64,000 nucleotides of DNA from Ruminococcus sp. UBA6407 (GTDB taxonomy: Bacteria > Bacillota > Clostridia > Oscillospirales > Ruminococcaceae), in assembly GCA_002438605.1 (NCBI GenBank), contig DJPR01000011.1, forward strand, positions 32,059-96,058. The letters are read 5' to 3'. A program made the position numbers and the translations under genes. Shown piece after piece: positions 17,240-26,095 of the stretch. A model generated the notes under the pieces. The model made no database searches, had not been told where the DNA came from, and saw only the letters and a program-made list of their open reading frames with translations. Each line of letters begins with the position of its first letter. Positions within the stretch are counted from its first letter, which is position 1.

Positions 17240-17827
17240 TTAATAATATCTTTTTAATCCGACAACACGGCCGAGAATTTCAACCTCATCAAGAATAATC
17301 GGTTCCATTGAATCATTTTCAGGCTGAAGTCGGAAATGTCCGTTTTCCTTAAAAAAGCGTTTAACGGTAGCTTCTTCATGTTCTACGAGTGCAACAACAA
17401 TATCATTGTTTTCAGCATACGGAGTTTGCTCCACAATTACAATATCACCGTCAAGAATGCCTGCATTAATCATACTTTCTCCTCTGACCTTCAAAGCAAA
17501 AAGCGGATTGCTGTAATGTCTGTCTGCTTCAAAGCTGATATAGCCTGTAATATCTTCTATGGCAGTTATCGGAACGCCTGCTGTAACAGTTCCGATAACC
17601 GGAATGGAGATACTTTTTGAATTTGGAAGTCGGAGGGAACGGTTAAGGTTATCCATTTTCTCAATGCGGCCGGACTCTATAAGAGATTCAATATATCTGT
17701 GTGCTGTAGATGTTGACTTAAATCCCATTGCAAGCTGAACCTCTCTTACAGATGGAGAAATGCCTTCATCCAAGCGGCTTTTTATATATTCAAATACTTC
17801 AAGCTCTTTAATTTCTCTTTTTTTCAC
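17240..17827 (-). CDS. lexA: LexA repressor
   Basis: Repressor of the SOS regulon. From the longest start (GTG 17836) it is 198 residues; numbering from there, a winged helix (SPSVREVQLAMGFKSTSTAH, 28-47), the self-cleavage site Ala86-Gly87 in TVTAGVP, and the Ser121/Lys159 dyad (GESM; EATVKR). I prefer the GTG at 17827, because AAGGGTG abuts the first GTG and is 6 nt from the second. It begins 5 nt after murC, so it probably shares the murC transcript; I found no SOS box between them. Confidence 0.93.
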   Translation of the reverse strand: MKKREIKELEVFEYIKSRLDEGISPSVREVQLAMGFKSTSTAHRYIESLIESGRIEKMDNLNRSLRLPNSKSISIPVIGTVTAGVPITAIEDITGYISFEADRHYSNPLFALKVRGESMINAGILDGDIVIVEQTPYAENNDIVVALVEHEEATVKRFFKENGHFRLQPENDSMEPIILDEVEILGRVVGLKRYY

Positions 17828-17832
17828 AATGT

Positions 17833-19263
17833 TCACCCTTCTCTGCTTTGCAGCTTTTTAAGAATCATTTTAGCAACCTTATATACGTCACCGCACCCGA
17901 GAGTTATAACCAAATCACCGTCAGAAGCATTTTCACAAACATAGTCGCAAACCTGTTCAAAATTCTGATATTTGCGTTCGTCTGTGTATTCAGCATTTTC
18001 GTCCTGCGGAAAATAAATACTGCCCTTTGTTTTTTCGGCGAGATGTCTTGTGAAAATTCCGAAAGTATTTTTTTCTCTTGAACCCATTATATCTGTCAGT
18101 ACAGCTTTGTCAGGGATTGATAATGCTTTTGCAAAATCATCCAGAAGAATTTTGGTTCTTGAAAATGTAAAAGGCTGAAAAACTGCCCAGACATTTTTAT
18201 ACCCCATATCCATAGCAGCTTTCAGTGTAACTTCAAGCTCCTTTGGATGATGTGCATAATCGTCAACGATTGTAATGCCATGTTCTTTTCCTATAAGTTC
18301 AAAACGTCTGCCTGCACCTCTGAAATCACTTAATCCCTGCTGTATTTTTTCAAATGGTACTTTAACATAGTCAGAGGCGGCAACAGCGGCAAGGGCATTC
18401 AGTACATTATGCATACCGGCCACATGAAGTCTGATTTTTCCGAGCTTATCGCCTCTGCGGAACACGGTAAATTCTGTTTCCATACCTGAAATACGCTGTA
18501 TATCGCAAGCATAGTAGTCATTTTTGCTGTTTAAACCAAATGAAATGATGTCTTTGCCGCTGATACCGTCAACAGCCTTGAGTGTGTTTTCATCATCACC
18601 GTTGATTATAAGAGCTTTTGTTGCCATTTCACTGAATTTTCTGAATGATTTGATAATGTTTTCAAGAGTTTTGAAATAATCAAGGTGGTCAGCGTCAATA
18701 TTAAGAATAACAGCAATATCAGGATAAAGTTTAAGGAATGTATCAACAAACTCACATGATTCACATACCATAATATCACTTTTTCCTGCAAGACCGCTTC
18801 CACCGATACATGGCAGTTTTCCGCCTATGAAAGCAGACAGGTCTATGCCTGCTGTATATAAAATCTGTGTTATCATTGATGTTGTGGTTGTTTTTCCATG
18901 AGTTCCGGAAACACAGACAGCATTATCATACCAGCTTGTAACTATTCCAAGCAGTTCACTTCTTTCAAGAACAGGAACTCCGCTTGCCTTTGCTGCGATA
19001 AGCTCAGGATTATCTGCCATAATAGCCGCAGTATGAACTATCAGGTCAGCTCCCTCAATATTTTCTGCACGCTGTCCGAGAAAAACAGGAATACCCATTT
19101 TTCTTACAGCTTCAAGGGTTTCTGTTTCATTGTTGTCGGAGCCTGTAAGGTAATAACCCTGACTGTGAAGAATCTGAGCCAGCGGATACATTCCCGAACC
19201 GCCTATGCCGATGAAGTGAATATGCTTGCGTCCATTTAAAACATTAACTTTATTTTCTTTCAA
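17833..19263 (-). CDS. murC: UDP-N-acetylmuramate--L-alanine ligase
   Basis: About 476 residues. Adds L-Ala to UDP-MurNAc in the cytoplasm. Seen: N-terminal HIHFIGIGGSGMYPLAQ, ATP loop SGTHGKTTTT, and DDYAHHPKEL. TTG at 19263 is preferred over GTG 19272 because AAGGTGA is correctly spaced from the former. It is 11 kb away from the main dcw cluster and on the opposite strand, with lexA directly behind it. Confidence 0.95.
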   Translation of the reverse strand: MKENKVNVLNGRKHIHFIGIGGSGMYPLAQILHSQGYYLTGSDNNETETLEAVRKMGIPVFLGQRAENIEGADLIVHTAAIMADNPELIAAKASGVPVLERSELLGIVTSWYDNAVCVSGTHGKTTTTSMITQILYTAGIDLSAFIGGKLPCIGGSGLAGKSDIMVCESCEFVDTFLKLYPDIAVILNIDADHLDYFKTLENIIKSFRKFSEMATKALIINGDDENTLKAVDGISGKDIISFGLNSKNDYYACDIQRISGMETEFTVFRRGDKLGKIRLHVAGMHNVLNALAAVAASDYVKVPFEKIQQGLSDFRGAGRRFELIGKEHGITIVDDYAHHPKELEVTLKAAMDMGYKNVWAVFQPFTFSRTKILLDDFAKALSIPDKAVLTDIMGSREKNTFGIFTRHLAEKTKGSIYFPQDENAEYTDERKYQNFEQVCDYVCENASDGDLVITLGCGDVYKVAKMILKKLQSREG

Positions 19264-19370
19264 AATAATCACCTTTTCCTTAAATTTGTTTTATTTTTGA
19301 TAAAAAATTTCAGAATTTTCAGTATAGTAACATTTATTTTCCTGAATTTATTGCTTTATGTATAATTTTA

Positions 19371-19399
19371 TTGCTATTTTTGCAAATGTGAGTTATACT
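19371..19399 (+). promoter_or_regulatory. Promoter for spoVG
   Basis: TTGCTA, 17 nt, TATACT at 19394-19399, about 100 nt before the spoVG ATG. A SigH promoter, as known for Bacillus spoVG, is not evident. The 237-bp gap between murC and spoVG holds nothing else clear. Confidence 0.5.
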
Positions 19400-19500
19400 A
19401 ATAAAGGAGAGTTTATCCATTATGAATATTTTACTCATTTTATGGTAAATATATCCATAGCAGCATCAAACTGTGAGTCATTAAACAAGGAGGTCATATT

Positions 19501-19794
19501 ATGGAGATCACAGATGTAAAAATCAGAAAAATTATGTCAGAGGGCAGGCTTAGAGCCGTTGTATCAGTAACACTGAGCGATATGATAGCAGTGCATGACA
19601 TAAAGGTTGTTCAGGGTGATGAAAGACTGTTTGTGGCAATGCCAAGCAGAAAAGACGAAAACGGAGTTTTTCGTGATATAGTACACCCAATTTCACCTGC
19701 GGCAAGAAAGATGCTGGAGGAAAGTATTCTTGAAGCTTATGAAAGACAGCTTGCTATGCTTGAAGCAGAAGAAGCTGATAATGCGGAAGAATAA
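19501..19794 (+). CDS. spoVG: Septation/RNA-binding regulator SpoVG
   Basis: 97 residues. The N-terminus MEITDVKIRKI and VHPISPAARKMLEE are family hallmarks. SpoVG binds nucleic acids and influences septum formation, sporulation or capsule genes in different Firmicutes. AAGGAGG lies 8 nt before ATG. Single-gene transcript ended by a strong terminator at 19806, divergent from murC. Confidence 0.95.
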   Translation: MEITDVKIRKIMSEGRLRAVVSVTLSDMIAVHDIKVVQGDERLFVAMPSRKDENGVFRDIVHPISPAARKMLEESILEAYERQLAMLEAEEADNAEE

Positions 19795-19805
19795 ATTTCG
19801 CTTTT

Positions 19806-19837
19806 GACCTGCATTTTATAATGCAGGTCTTTTTTTA
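19806..19837 (+). terminator. spoVG terminator
   Basis: Perfect 10-bp stem GACCTGCATT/AATGCAGGTC with TTAT loop, then eight Ts. Confidence 0.92.
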
Positions 19838-19843
19838 TCTTGC

Positions 19844-19880
19844 TGCAATACTGCACAAGCTTTATACGGTTCTGCCTTAA
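19844..19880. repeat. Dispersed palindromic repeat overlapping Nudix stop codon
   Basis: GCAATACTGCACAAGC ... TACGGTTCTGCCTTAA. Its right-hand TTA is the reverse complement of the stop TAA of the Nudix gene, so the repeat end supplies that stop codon. Confidence 0.65.
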
Positions 19881-20413
19881 ATTCTTAAAATTCTTGCAGC
19901 CATGAGAATTGCAATCTTGGACTTTGCATCTTTTATCTCGTTATTCATAACCATTTCAGCCGCTTTTGAAAGTGGTATTTTTATTACATCCAAAAATTCA
20001 CCCTCATCGAGATTTTGTTTTTGATGTTCAAGCCCTCTTGCCATATAAATATGAATTATTTCTGTATCATAAGCAGGTACAGGGTAAATTTCACCAAGAT
20101 ATGTGTATTCGGAGCAGGTACAGCCTGTTTCTTCAAGCAGCTCACGCTTTCCGCATTCACTGTGGCTCTCTCCATAATCGAGTTTTCCTGCCGGAATTTC
20201 TGTTGTTATTTCAGAAAACGGATAGCGGAACTGTTTTACAAGCAGAACTTCGTTTTCGTCTGTAACAGGTATAACACCTACTCCTCCTGGGTGGTGAAGC
20301 ACATCACGTCTTGCAGTGGTTCCGTCCTCCAATTCTGCTATATCTTTTGTTATTGTAAATATACAGCCGTCATAAGCAGGCTGACTTGACAAGGTTTTTT
20401 CATTCAAGTGCAT
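19877..20413 (-). CDS. Nudix hydrolase, ADP-ribose pyrophosphatase type
   Basis: About 178 residues. The Nudix box is complete: G-x5-E-x7-REL-x-EE-x-GC at residues 78-100 of the longest form (GKLDYGE ... RELLEETGC), preceded by VLLVKQFRYPF and EIPAGK typical of ADP-ribose pyrophosphatases (NudF/YqkG). The ATG at 20413 is preferred; a TTG two codons upstream is possible. It overlaps or abuts the YfhO gene end, so the two are co-transcribed. Confidence 0.9.
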   Translation of the reverse strand: MHLNEKTLSSQPAYDGCIFTITKDIAELEDGTTARRDVLHHPGGVGVIPVTDENEVLLVKQFRYPFSEITTEIPAGKLDYGESHSECGKRELLEETGCTCSEYTYLGEIYPVPAYDTEIIHIYMARGLEHQKQNLDEGEFLDVIKIPLSKAAEMVMNNEIKDAKSKIAILMAARILRI

Positions 20414-20415
20414 AA

Positions 20416-22878
20416 TCAATCGTTCTCCGTATCAATAATCTTATTTTTCAGCATATCTGCATAATTGCTTGCTGCTGAAATTTTTTCTGTCGAATTATAG
20501 TCATAGAAATGCTTGTGATTTACTGTTGTATTTTTGCCTTTTTTTGTAATAAGAACAAGTATCAGCAGTCCTGCGGCACCAACAATGCTTATAATGAAAC
20601 CGGTAAAAAGCCCCGGAGTTCTGTATTTAAAGGTTATTACGTTATCTCCTGCATCAGCCTTGACAGCCATAAACCCGTATGATACCTTTTCTACATCAAC
20701 AGGCTTTCCGTTTACTTCTGCACTCCAGCCGCTGTTATATGGTACGCTGAAGAATACAAGACTCGGCTTTTCAAGTGAGATCTCTGATTTAAAGCTGTAG
20801 GAGTCATATTCAAATGAACTTGAAGCCATTGACTGCTTTTCAATACAGTCGGATTCATAAGTGTTTTTGTTGAGTCCTATGAAAAGAGTTTCGTCTGTTT
20901 GAGTAAGAATGTCACTGTACTTTTCGACCTGCTCATCAGATAAAATAAGCGATTTAATCATAATGCGTTCACGCATGGATTCACTCAGCTTTTCTGCTCT
21001 GTCCTCAGTTATATAGGTATTATAAGCAAATCCCATAGGAATATAATGTTTATTTTCATAGATGTCAAAATAGTCATTGCTCTTAATGTATTTAAAGCCC
21101 GGAAGTTCTTTTTCTATTTCTGTTTCATTTTCATCGTCTGAATTATCTGTATTGCTGTCATAATAATACTTTACTGAGAAAAGCCCACGCAAAGTATAGT
21201 GGCTTGTATCGGCTCTTGAAGCAACGTCACGCTGTACGCCTATTTTATCATAAAATTCCATTATTGACGCTGAAACAACGCTCTGAAAAGCTCTCATTGA
21301 CGGCAGTCCCCATGACATAGGGTAATTATCGTAATTTTCTGACATATCAACACGGAAAAAGTTATCTTCGCTTACTTGTTCTGCAACTGAAGACTTACCC
21401 TTAATTGCACCGTTTATGAAGTTCTGTGCATCTGACGGAGCGTTGGCACCATAAATAAGTGTTGAAAGCAGACAAGCAATTGATGCAGTTATAGTCATGA
21501 TAATTGTAAATTCTATAAAAGGTTTGCCGTTTTTCTTTTTATGCTGAATGAAAATTAAGGCTGCAATACCTGCTGCGGCAATGAAAAGAGTAAGCAGGAA
21601 GTATCCGAAATCGTTTGCAAATTCAAAAAATTTGATTTTATCATTTTTATCCTTGATCGGAAGAAGAGATATAATTCCGAATGCAGCAAGAAATCCTATG
21701 CATGTTTTGATTCCGAAAGTGAAGTCGATATCCTCATTATCGAGAATTTGTGCAGTCATCATTGCCATAATCAGTATCGGCATATAGTACCATCTTGCGT
21801 AATATGAACTGTTGAACATATAAAAACTGCAGTTCAGAATAGGAATAAATGCACACAAAATGCATACTAAAGTGAGCTTTGATGCCCAGTGCTTTCTTTT
21901 TGCGTGAATAAATGATATTACGCCTGCCATTGAGAACAGCGGCAGGTATCCTCCGATAGATGACCATTTGCCGTATTTTGAGTCGAACAGATTAGGTCTT
22001 GCGGGAACATCAGGAGGCATGAAGAATGATTGAATAATTCTTGGTATACGTGTTTTATCACCATAAATAACCATATCCTGACCGTAAAGACGTTCATTTA
22101 CTCTGTAGTTTTCAAGGATTGCCAAAGCAGAAGGCAGAAGCATAAATGCGGCAATCATAGTACCTAAAACTGCTTCTGCTGCAAGACCCCAAAACTTTTT
22201 CCATGTAATATGAAAATCAGGGCAGCGCAGACGAATGAGAAAATAAATAATAAGGAAAATCGCCTGACCTGTAAAGAAAAAGTAGTTAATAATTGCCATT
22301 AAAGCAACAGAAAGTGCAAAAACACCCTTTCTGTTATTATTTATGCGTTCTTCCATAGCAATAAGCATAAGAGGAAAGAATGCTGTAACGTCCTGAAAAT
22401 GATTGAAAAAGATATTATAAATTTGAAAACCTGAAAAAGAGTATAGCAGGCATCCGACCAATGCTGCGTTTTTGCTTCTGACAAATCTGCGGATAAAGCC
22501 ATAGGATGTGAGTGCGGCAAATCCATGCTTCATTGCAAGCAGAAACGGCATTGAATAGGTGATAATTGCTTTCGGCAGGAGTGTTGATAACCAGAAAAAC
22601 GGACTTCCTGCAAGATAAAATGAATAAGAACCAATAAAATCAGAGCCTAAATCGGTAAACCAGTTCCAACCCAGACTGCCGCTTCTTACTGCATTATTTG
22701 CAAGTGTATAGAAGTGGATTTGCTGTGAATTATAGTCACCGTAGTAAATGAAATATCCGCTGTCAGCAATCATAATTGGCAGGACTGAAAGAAGAAGTAT
22801 TCCGAAACCAAGCAAAAAAGCCGCAAGGTATTTTTCTTTTTCATTTCTTTCATATGTTAAAACAGTTCTTTTTGTCAT
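20416..22878 (-). CDS. YfhO family membrane protein
   Basis: 820 residues with a dozen or more membrane helices and a C-terminal soluble region ending in a last helix. N-terminal features (IYYGDYNSQQIHFYTLANNA, near residue 45 on) fit YfhO, a GT-C-like family implicated in glycosylating lipoteichoic acid or other surface polymers. The ATG at 22878 is chosen because GGAG lies 9 nt upstream; the ATG at 22893 has no ribosome site. Promoter at 22916. Confidence 0.87.
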   Translation of the reverse strand: MTKRTVLTYERNEKEKYLAAFLLGFGILLLSVLPIMIADSGYFIYYGDYNSQQIHFYTLANNAVRSGSLGWNWFTDLGSDFIGSYSFYLAGSPFFWLSTLLPKAIITYSMPFLLAMKHGFAALTSYGFIRRFVRSKNAALVGCLLYSFSGFQIYNIFFNHFQDVTAFFPLMLIAMEERINNNRKGVFALSVALMAIINYFFFTGQAIFLIIYFLIRLRCPDFHITWKKFWGLAAEAVLGTMIAAFMLLPSALAILENYRVNERLYGQDMVIYGDKTRIPRIIQSFFMPPDVPARPNLFDSKYGKWSSIGGYLPLFSMAGVISFIHAKRKHWASKLTLVCILCAFIPILNCSFYMFNSSYYARWYYMPILIMAMMTAQILDNEDIDFTFGIKTCIGFLAAFGIISLLPIKDKNDKIKFFEFANDFGYFLLTLFIAAAGIAALIFIQHKKKNGKPFIEFTIIMTITASIACLLSTLIYGANAPSDAQNFINGAIKGKSSVAEQVSEDNFFRVDMSENYDNYPMSWGLPSMRAFQSVVSASIMEFYDKIGVQRDVASRADTSHYTLRGLFSVKYYYDSNTDNSDDENETEIEKELPGFKYIKSNDYFDIYENKHYIPMGFAYNTYITEDRAEKLSESMRERIMIKSLILSDEQVEKYSDILTQTDETLFIGLNKNTYESDCIEKQSMASSSFEYDSYSFKSEISLEKPSLVFFSVPYNSGWSAEVNGKPVDVEKVSYGFMAVKADAGDNVITFKYRTPGLFTGFIISIVGAAGLLILVLITKKGKNTTVNHKHFYDYNSTEKISAASNYADMLKNKIIDTEND

Positions 22879-22915
22879 AAATTGAAACTCCATTATATAA
22901 AAATTACTAACCTAT

Positions 22916-22943
22916 ATTATAACATATATAAAAAGGAAATCAA
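22916..22943 (-). promoter_or_regulatory. Promoter for YfhO-Nudix operon
   Basis: Minus strand TTGATT, 16 nt, TATAAT. Confidence 0.6.
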
Positions 22944-23033
22944 AGTCTTTTTTTAAAAAATGGGCATATAATTATTTTTTTCTGAAAATTTGAGGAAATT
23001 TGATTATAAACTATAGAAATTATATTTAAAATG

Positions 23034-23042
23034 TGATATAAT
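23034..23042 (+). promoter_or_regulatory. Extended -10 promoter for cysteine desulfurase
   Basis: TGATATAAT with no good -35. The palindromic repeat at 23046 begins 4 nt later, so the transcript start would lie inside it. Confidence 0.5.
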
Positions 23043-23045
23043 AAC

Positions 23046-23100
23046 TAAAGGCAACACCGCAAAAAAGTCTTTTGACGTGATTTATGCGGTGTTGCCTTAA
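23046..23100. repeat. Dispersed palindromic repeat in the 5' leader
   Basis: 55 bp: TAAAGGCAACACCGC at the left, GCGGTGTTGCCTTA at the right; 13 of the outer bases pair exactly. The central segment has TTTTGACGTGATTTATG, similar to part of the long copies. Confidence 0.85.
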
Positions 23101-23138
23101 CGATGTGTTTTCGCAAATGAAAGGAAAGCTTTAATTTT

Positions 23139-24275
23139 ATGACTATATATCTTGATAATGCAGCCACAACCAAACCCTGCAAAGAAGCAGTGCAAAGCAT
23201 AAATACTGCACTTACCGGGCTTTACGGTAATCCGTCCTCACTTCACTCAATGGGACTTGCTGCACAGCTTGCTGTAGATGAAGCAAGGAAAAATATTGCT
23301 TTATCATTGGGCTGTCAGCAGGACTGCCTTTATTTTACATCAGGTGCAACTGAAAGTAATAATATTGCGGTAAGAGGTGCGGCAGCTGCATATGGAAAGA
23401 GAAAACCTAAAATAGTTACAACGGCAGTTGAACATGCGTCAATAAGAGAAACAGTATCGGATATGGAAAGCAAAGGCTTTGAGGTTGTGAGAATTGCTCC
23501 CGATTCAAACGGAGAGATAAATCCGTCAGATGTTTTAAATGCAGTTGACGAGAATACCTGTCTGCTTTCAATGATGCTTGTTAATAATGAAAATGGATAT
23601 ATACTGCCTGTTGAAAAAACATTTAAAGCAGTAAAAAGACGATACCCCGATATTGTAACGCACTGTGACTGTGTACAGGGTTTCATGAAACTGCCTGTTA
23701 AATGCAGTGAGCTTAATGCAGACCTTATTTCGTTGAGTGCACATAAAATACATGGAGCAAAAGGTGTCGGAGCATTATACATAAAAAAAAGTATAAGAGT
23801 TATTCCGATAATTACAGGAGGAAAGCAGGAAAAAGGAATACGTTCGGGAACTGAACCTGTACCTTTGATTTTAGGATTTGGTGCGGCAGTTAAAAAATAT
23901 GCTGACTCAATTTCCGAAAGGTATGAAAGAGCATCGGAGCTTAAAAAATATCTTCTTGATACAATTATTAATATTGATGGAATAACCGTTAATTCCGGAG
24001 AGAATTGTTCTCCGTATATAATCAATTTATCGGTTGAGGGAATACGTTCGGAAATAATGCTGCATTTTCTGGAAGAAAAGGGCATTTATATTTCAAGCGG
24101 TTCAGCATGTTCAAAGGGTGCAAAAAGCGGAGTACTGGAGCTTTTTGGAGTAAAATCCAAAGCGGCGGACAGTGCGGTAAGAGTCAGTATAAGTACTGAA
24201 ACCACAAAAGAGGAGCTTGAAACTTTTGTTGAAGCCATAAAAGAAGCACAGCTTAAAATTATGAAAACAAAATAA
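23139..24275 (+). CDS. Cysteine desulfurase (NifS/IscS-like)
   Basis: 378 residues. PLP enzyme moving sulfur from cysteine to an active-site Cys. Seen: N-terminal YLDNAATTKP, PLP lysine in SAHKIHGAKG (about residue 204), catalytic Cys324 in SSGSACSKG. Lying 25 nt before thiI, it probably feeds sulfur to tRNA 4-thiouridine or related pathways, as the NifZ-ThiI pair of Bacillus does. A weak AAAGGA site lies 12 nt upstream of the ATG. Confidence 0.93.
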   Translation: MTIYLDNAATTKPCKEAVQSINTALTGLYGNPSSLHSMGLAAQLAVDEARKNIALSLGCQQDCLYFTSGATESNNIAVRGAAAAYGKRKPKIVTTAVEHASIRETVSDMESKGFEVVRIAPDSNGEINPSDVLNAVDENTCLLSMMLVNNENGYILPVEKTFKAVKRRYPDIVTHCDCVQGFMKLPVKCSELNADLISLSAHKIHGAKGVGALYIKKSIRVIPIITGGKQEKGIRSGTEPVPLILGFGAAVKKYADSISERYERASELKKYLLDTIINIDGITVNSGENCSPYIINLSVEGIRSEIMLHFLEEKGIYISSGSACSKGAKSGVLELFGVKSKAADSAVRVSISTETTKEELETFVEAIKEAQLKIMKTK

Positions 24276-24300
24276 CACGATAAGTTCGAAAGGATATAAA

Positions 24301-25479
24301 ATGAAGGAAATCATACTTGTAAAATACGGCGAAATAGCATTAAAGGGACTTAATAAAAACACTTTTGAGGATATAATGGTAAAAAATATTAAAAGACGTT
24401 TAAAAAAGCTTGGAAAATTTAATTATTCCAGAGCACAGTCAACACTTTACATAGAACCTGCTGATGAATCAGCAGATATTAACGGTGCGGTTGAAAGAAT
24501 AAAAAAGGTTTTTGGTGTGGCGGCACTTTGCAGAGCTTGTACCTGTGAAAAGAATTTTGACGATATATGTGAAAAAAGTGTAAGCTATCTTGAAGATATT
24601 CTTCCTTATGCAAAAACATTTAAGGTAACAGCAAAACGTGCTGACAAGGCTTTTCCTATGAAGTCGCCTGAAATCTGCATGGAGCTCGGCGGCTTTTTGC
24701 TTGAAAAGTATCCTAATCTTAAAGTAGACGTTAAAAATCCTGAGGTTACGGTAACAGTTGAAATCAGAGATACAAATGCATATATTCATGCAGAGAATAT
24801 AAAAGGTGCAGGCGGACTTCCTGTCGGAAGCAGCGGAAAAGCGATGCTCCTTTTATCAGGAGGAATAGACAGTCCTGTGGCAGGATATATGATGGCAAAA
24901 AGGGGTATTCATATTTCTGCGATTCATTATGTAAGTCCTCCGTATACTTCTGAGCGTGCAAGATTGAAGGTAGAGACACTTTGCCAGAAGCTTACGGATT
25001 ACTGCGGCAGCATAGCATTTTTCTGTGTTCCGTTTACGGAGCTTCAGGAAGAAATTAAGCGTAACTGTCCTGAAGAATTTTTTACAATTATAATGAGAAG
25101 GCTTATGATGGAAATAGCACAGCGTATTGCAGCTAAAGATGACTGCCTTGCACTTATTACGGGCGAGAGCGTAGGACAGGTTGCAAGTCAGACAATGTCG
25201 GCAATAGGCTGTACGGACGCAGTTTGTAAAATTCCTGTTTTCAGACCTCTTATCGGCATGGATAAAACGGAAATTGTTGAAATTTCACGAAAAATTGATA
25301 CATTTGAAACTTCCACACTTCCATATGAGGACTGCTGTACTGTATTTACACCTCGTCATCCAAAGGTAAGACCATTGTTGGAAGATGTCGAAAAAGCTCA
25401 GAACAGCTTTGATTTCGAGCCTTTGATCCAAAAGGCAGTTGAGGGTACGGAATTGAAGATCTTTCATTTGGATGAATAA
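24301..25479 (+). CDS. thiI: tRNA 4-thiouridine synthase ThiI
   Basis: 392 residues. Seen: N-terminal ferredoxin-like/THUMP region (to about 165), PP-loop LLLSGGIDSPVAGYMMAKRG (about 183-202) that adenylates U8 of tRNA, and the C-terminal PYEDCCTVFTPRHPKVRP. The enterobacterial rhodanese domain is missing, as is usual in Firmicutes, so sulfur must come directly from the neighbouring desulfurase. Confidence 0.95.
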   Translation: MKEIILVKYGEIALKGLNKNTFEDIMVKNIKRRLKKLGKFNYSRAQSTLYIEPADESADINGAVERIKKVFGVAALCRACTCEKNFDDICEKSVSYLEDILPYAKTFKVTAKRADKAFPMKSPEICMELGGFLLEKYPNLKVDVKNPEVTVTVEIRDTNAYIHAENIKGAGGLPVGSSGKAMLLLSGGIDSPVAGYMMAKRGIHISAIHYVSPPYTSERARLKVETLCQKLTDYCGSIAFFCVPFTELQEEIKRNCPEEFFTIIMRRLMMEIAQRIAAKDDCLALITGESVGQVASQTMSAIGCTDAVCKIPVFRPLIGMDKTEIVEISRKIDTFETSTLPYEDCCTVFTPRHPKVRPLLEDVEKAQNSFDFEPLIQKAVEGTELKIFHLDE

Positions 25480-25561
25480 AAAATAATTAATTATTTGACA
25501 AATAGAATGCTGTAAGGCAATATCTTTGTATAAGTTGAATGAAAGTTAATGCGGAGGATAT

Positions 25562-26095
25562 ATGGTTAATCGTTTAATATCTGAATGTACATCTGAAAAA
25601 CTTGACAAACTGGCTGAAAATGTTGTACAATTATTAAAGCTAGGAAAGTATACGCTGTCAACAGCAGAAAGTTGTACAGGCGGACTCCTTTCTGAGCTTA
25701 TTACATCTGTTCCGGGTGCGTCTGCTGTTTTTGAAACAGGCGTATGCACATATTCCAACAGAATGAAAGAGAAAATTTTAAATGTTCCGCATTCTGTGCT
25801 TGAACAGTACGGTGCGGTCAGCAGTCAGACAGCTCTTGCTATGGTTAAAGGACTCAGAGAGCTTTCAGGTGCGGATATCTGTATCTCTGTAACCGGAATT
25901 GCAGGGCCTGACGGCGGGACAGCCGAAAAGCCCGTGGGTACTGTCTGGATTGGATTTTCAGCTTTCGGCAGGGAGTTTGCACGACTTCCGAAATTGTGGG
26001 AATTACAGAATAAAAGCAGAAGTAATATACGAATGGCTGCGGCAGCCTATGCTTTTGGAGTTATTGAGGAGATGCTTTCGGAGGAAGTTCAATGA
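25562..26095 (+). CDS. pncC: Nicotinamide-nucleotide amidohydrolase (CinA C-terminal family)
   Basis: 177 residues, the stand-alone CinA C-terminal domain. Deamidates NMN to NaMN in pyridine nucleotide recycling. Seen: TAESCTGGLLSELITSVPGAS and SVTGIAGPDGGTAEKPVGTVW, both family signatures. The N-terminal CinA domain is absent, so this is the PncC form. A possible -35 TTGACA lies at 25495 without a good -10. Stop overlaps the next gene as ATGA. Confidence 0.9.
   Translation: MVNRLISECTSEKLDKLAENVVQLLKLGKYTLSTAESCTGGLLSELITSVPGASAVFETGVCTYSNRMKEKILNVPHSVLEQYGAVSSQTALAMVKGLRELSGADICISVTGIAGPDGGTAEKPVGTVWIGFSAFGREFARLPKLWELQNKSRSNIRMAAAAYAFGVIEEMLSEEVQ

Noticed and set aside
19424-19450. Eight-codon ORF (MNILLILW) in the spoVG leader
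   Set aside because: AAGGAG lies upstream, but there is no overlap with spoVG, which has its own excellent AAGGAGG site.
23330-24085. 251-codon ORF antisense to cysteine desulfurase
   Set aside because: Shadow frame of a clear enzyme gene, no promoter or ribosome site.
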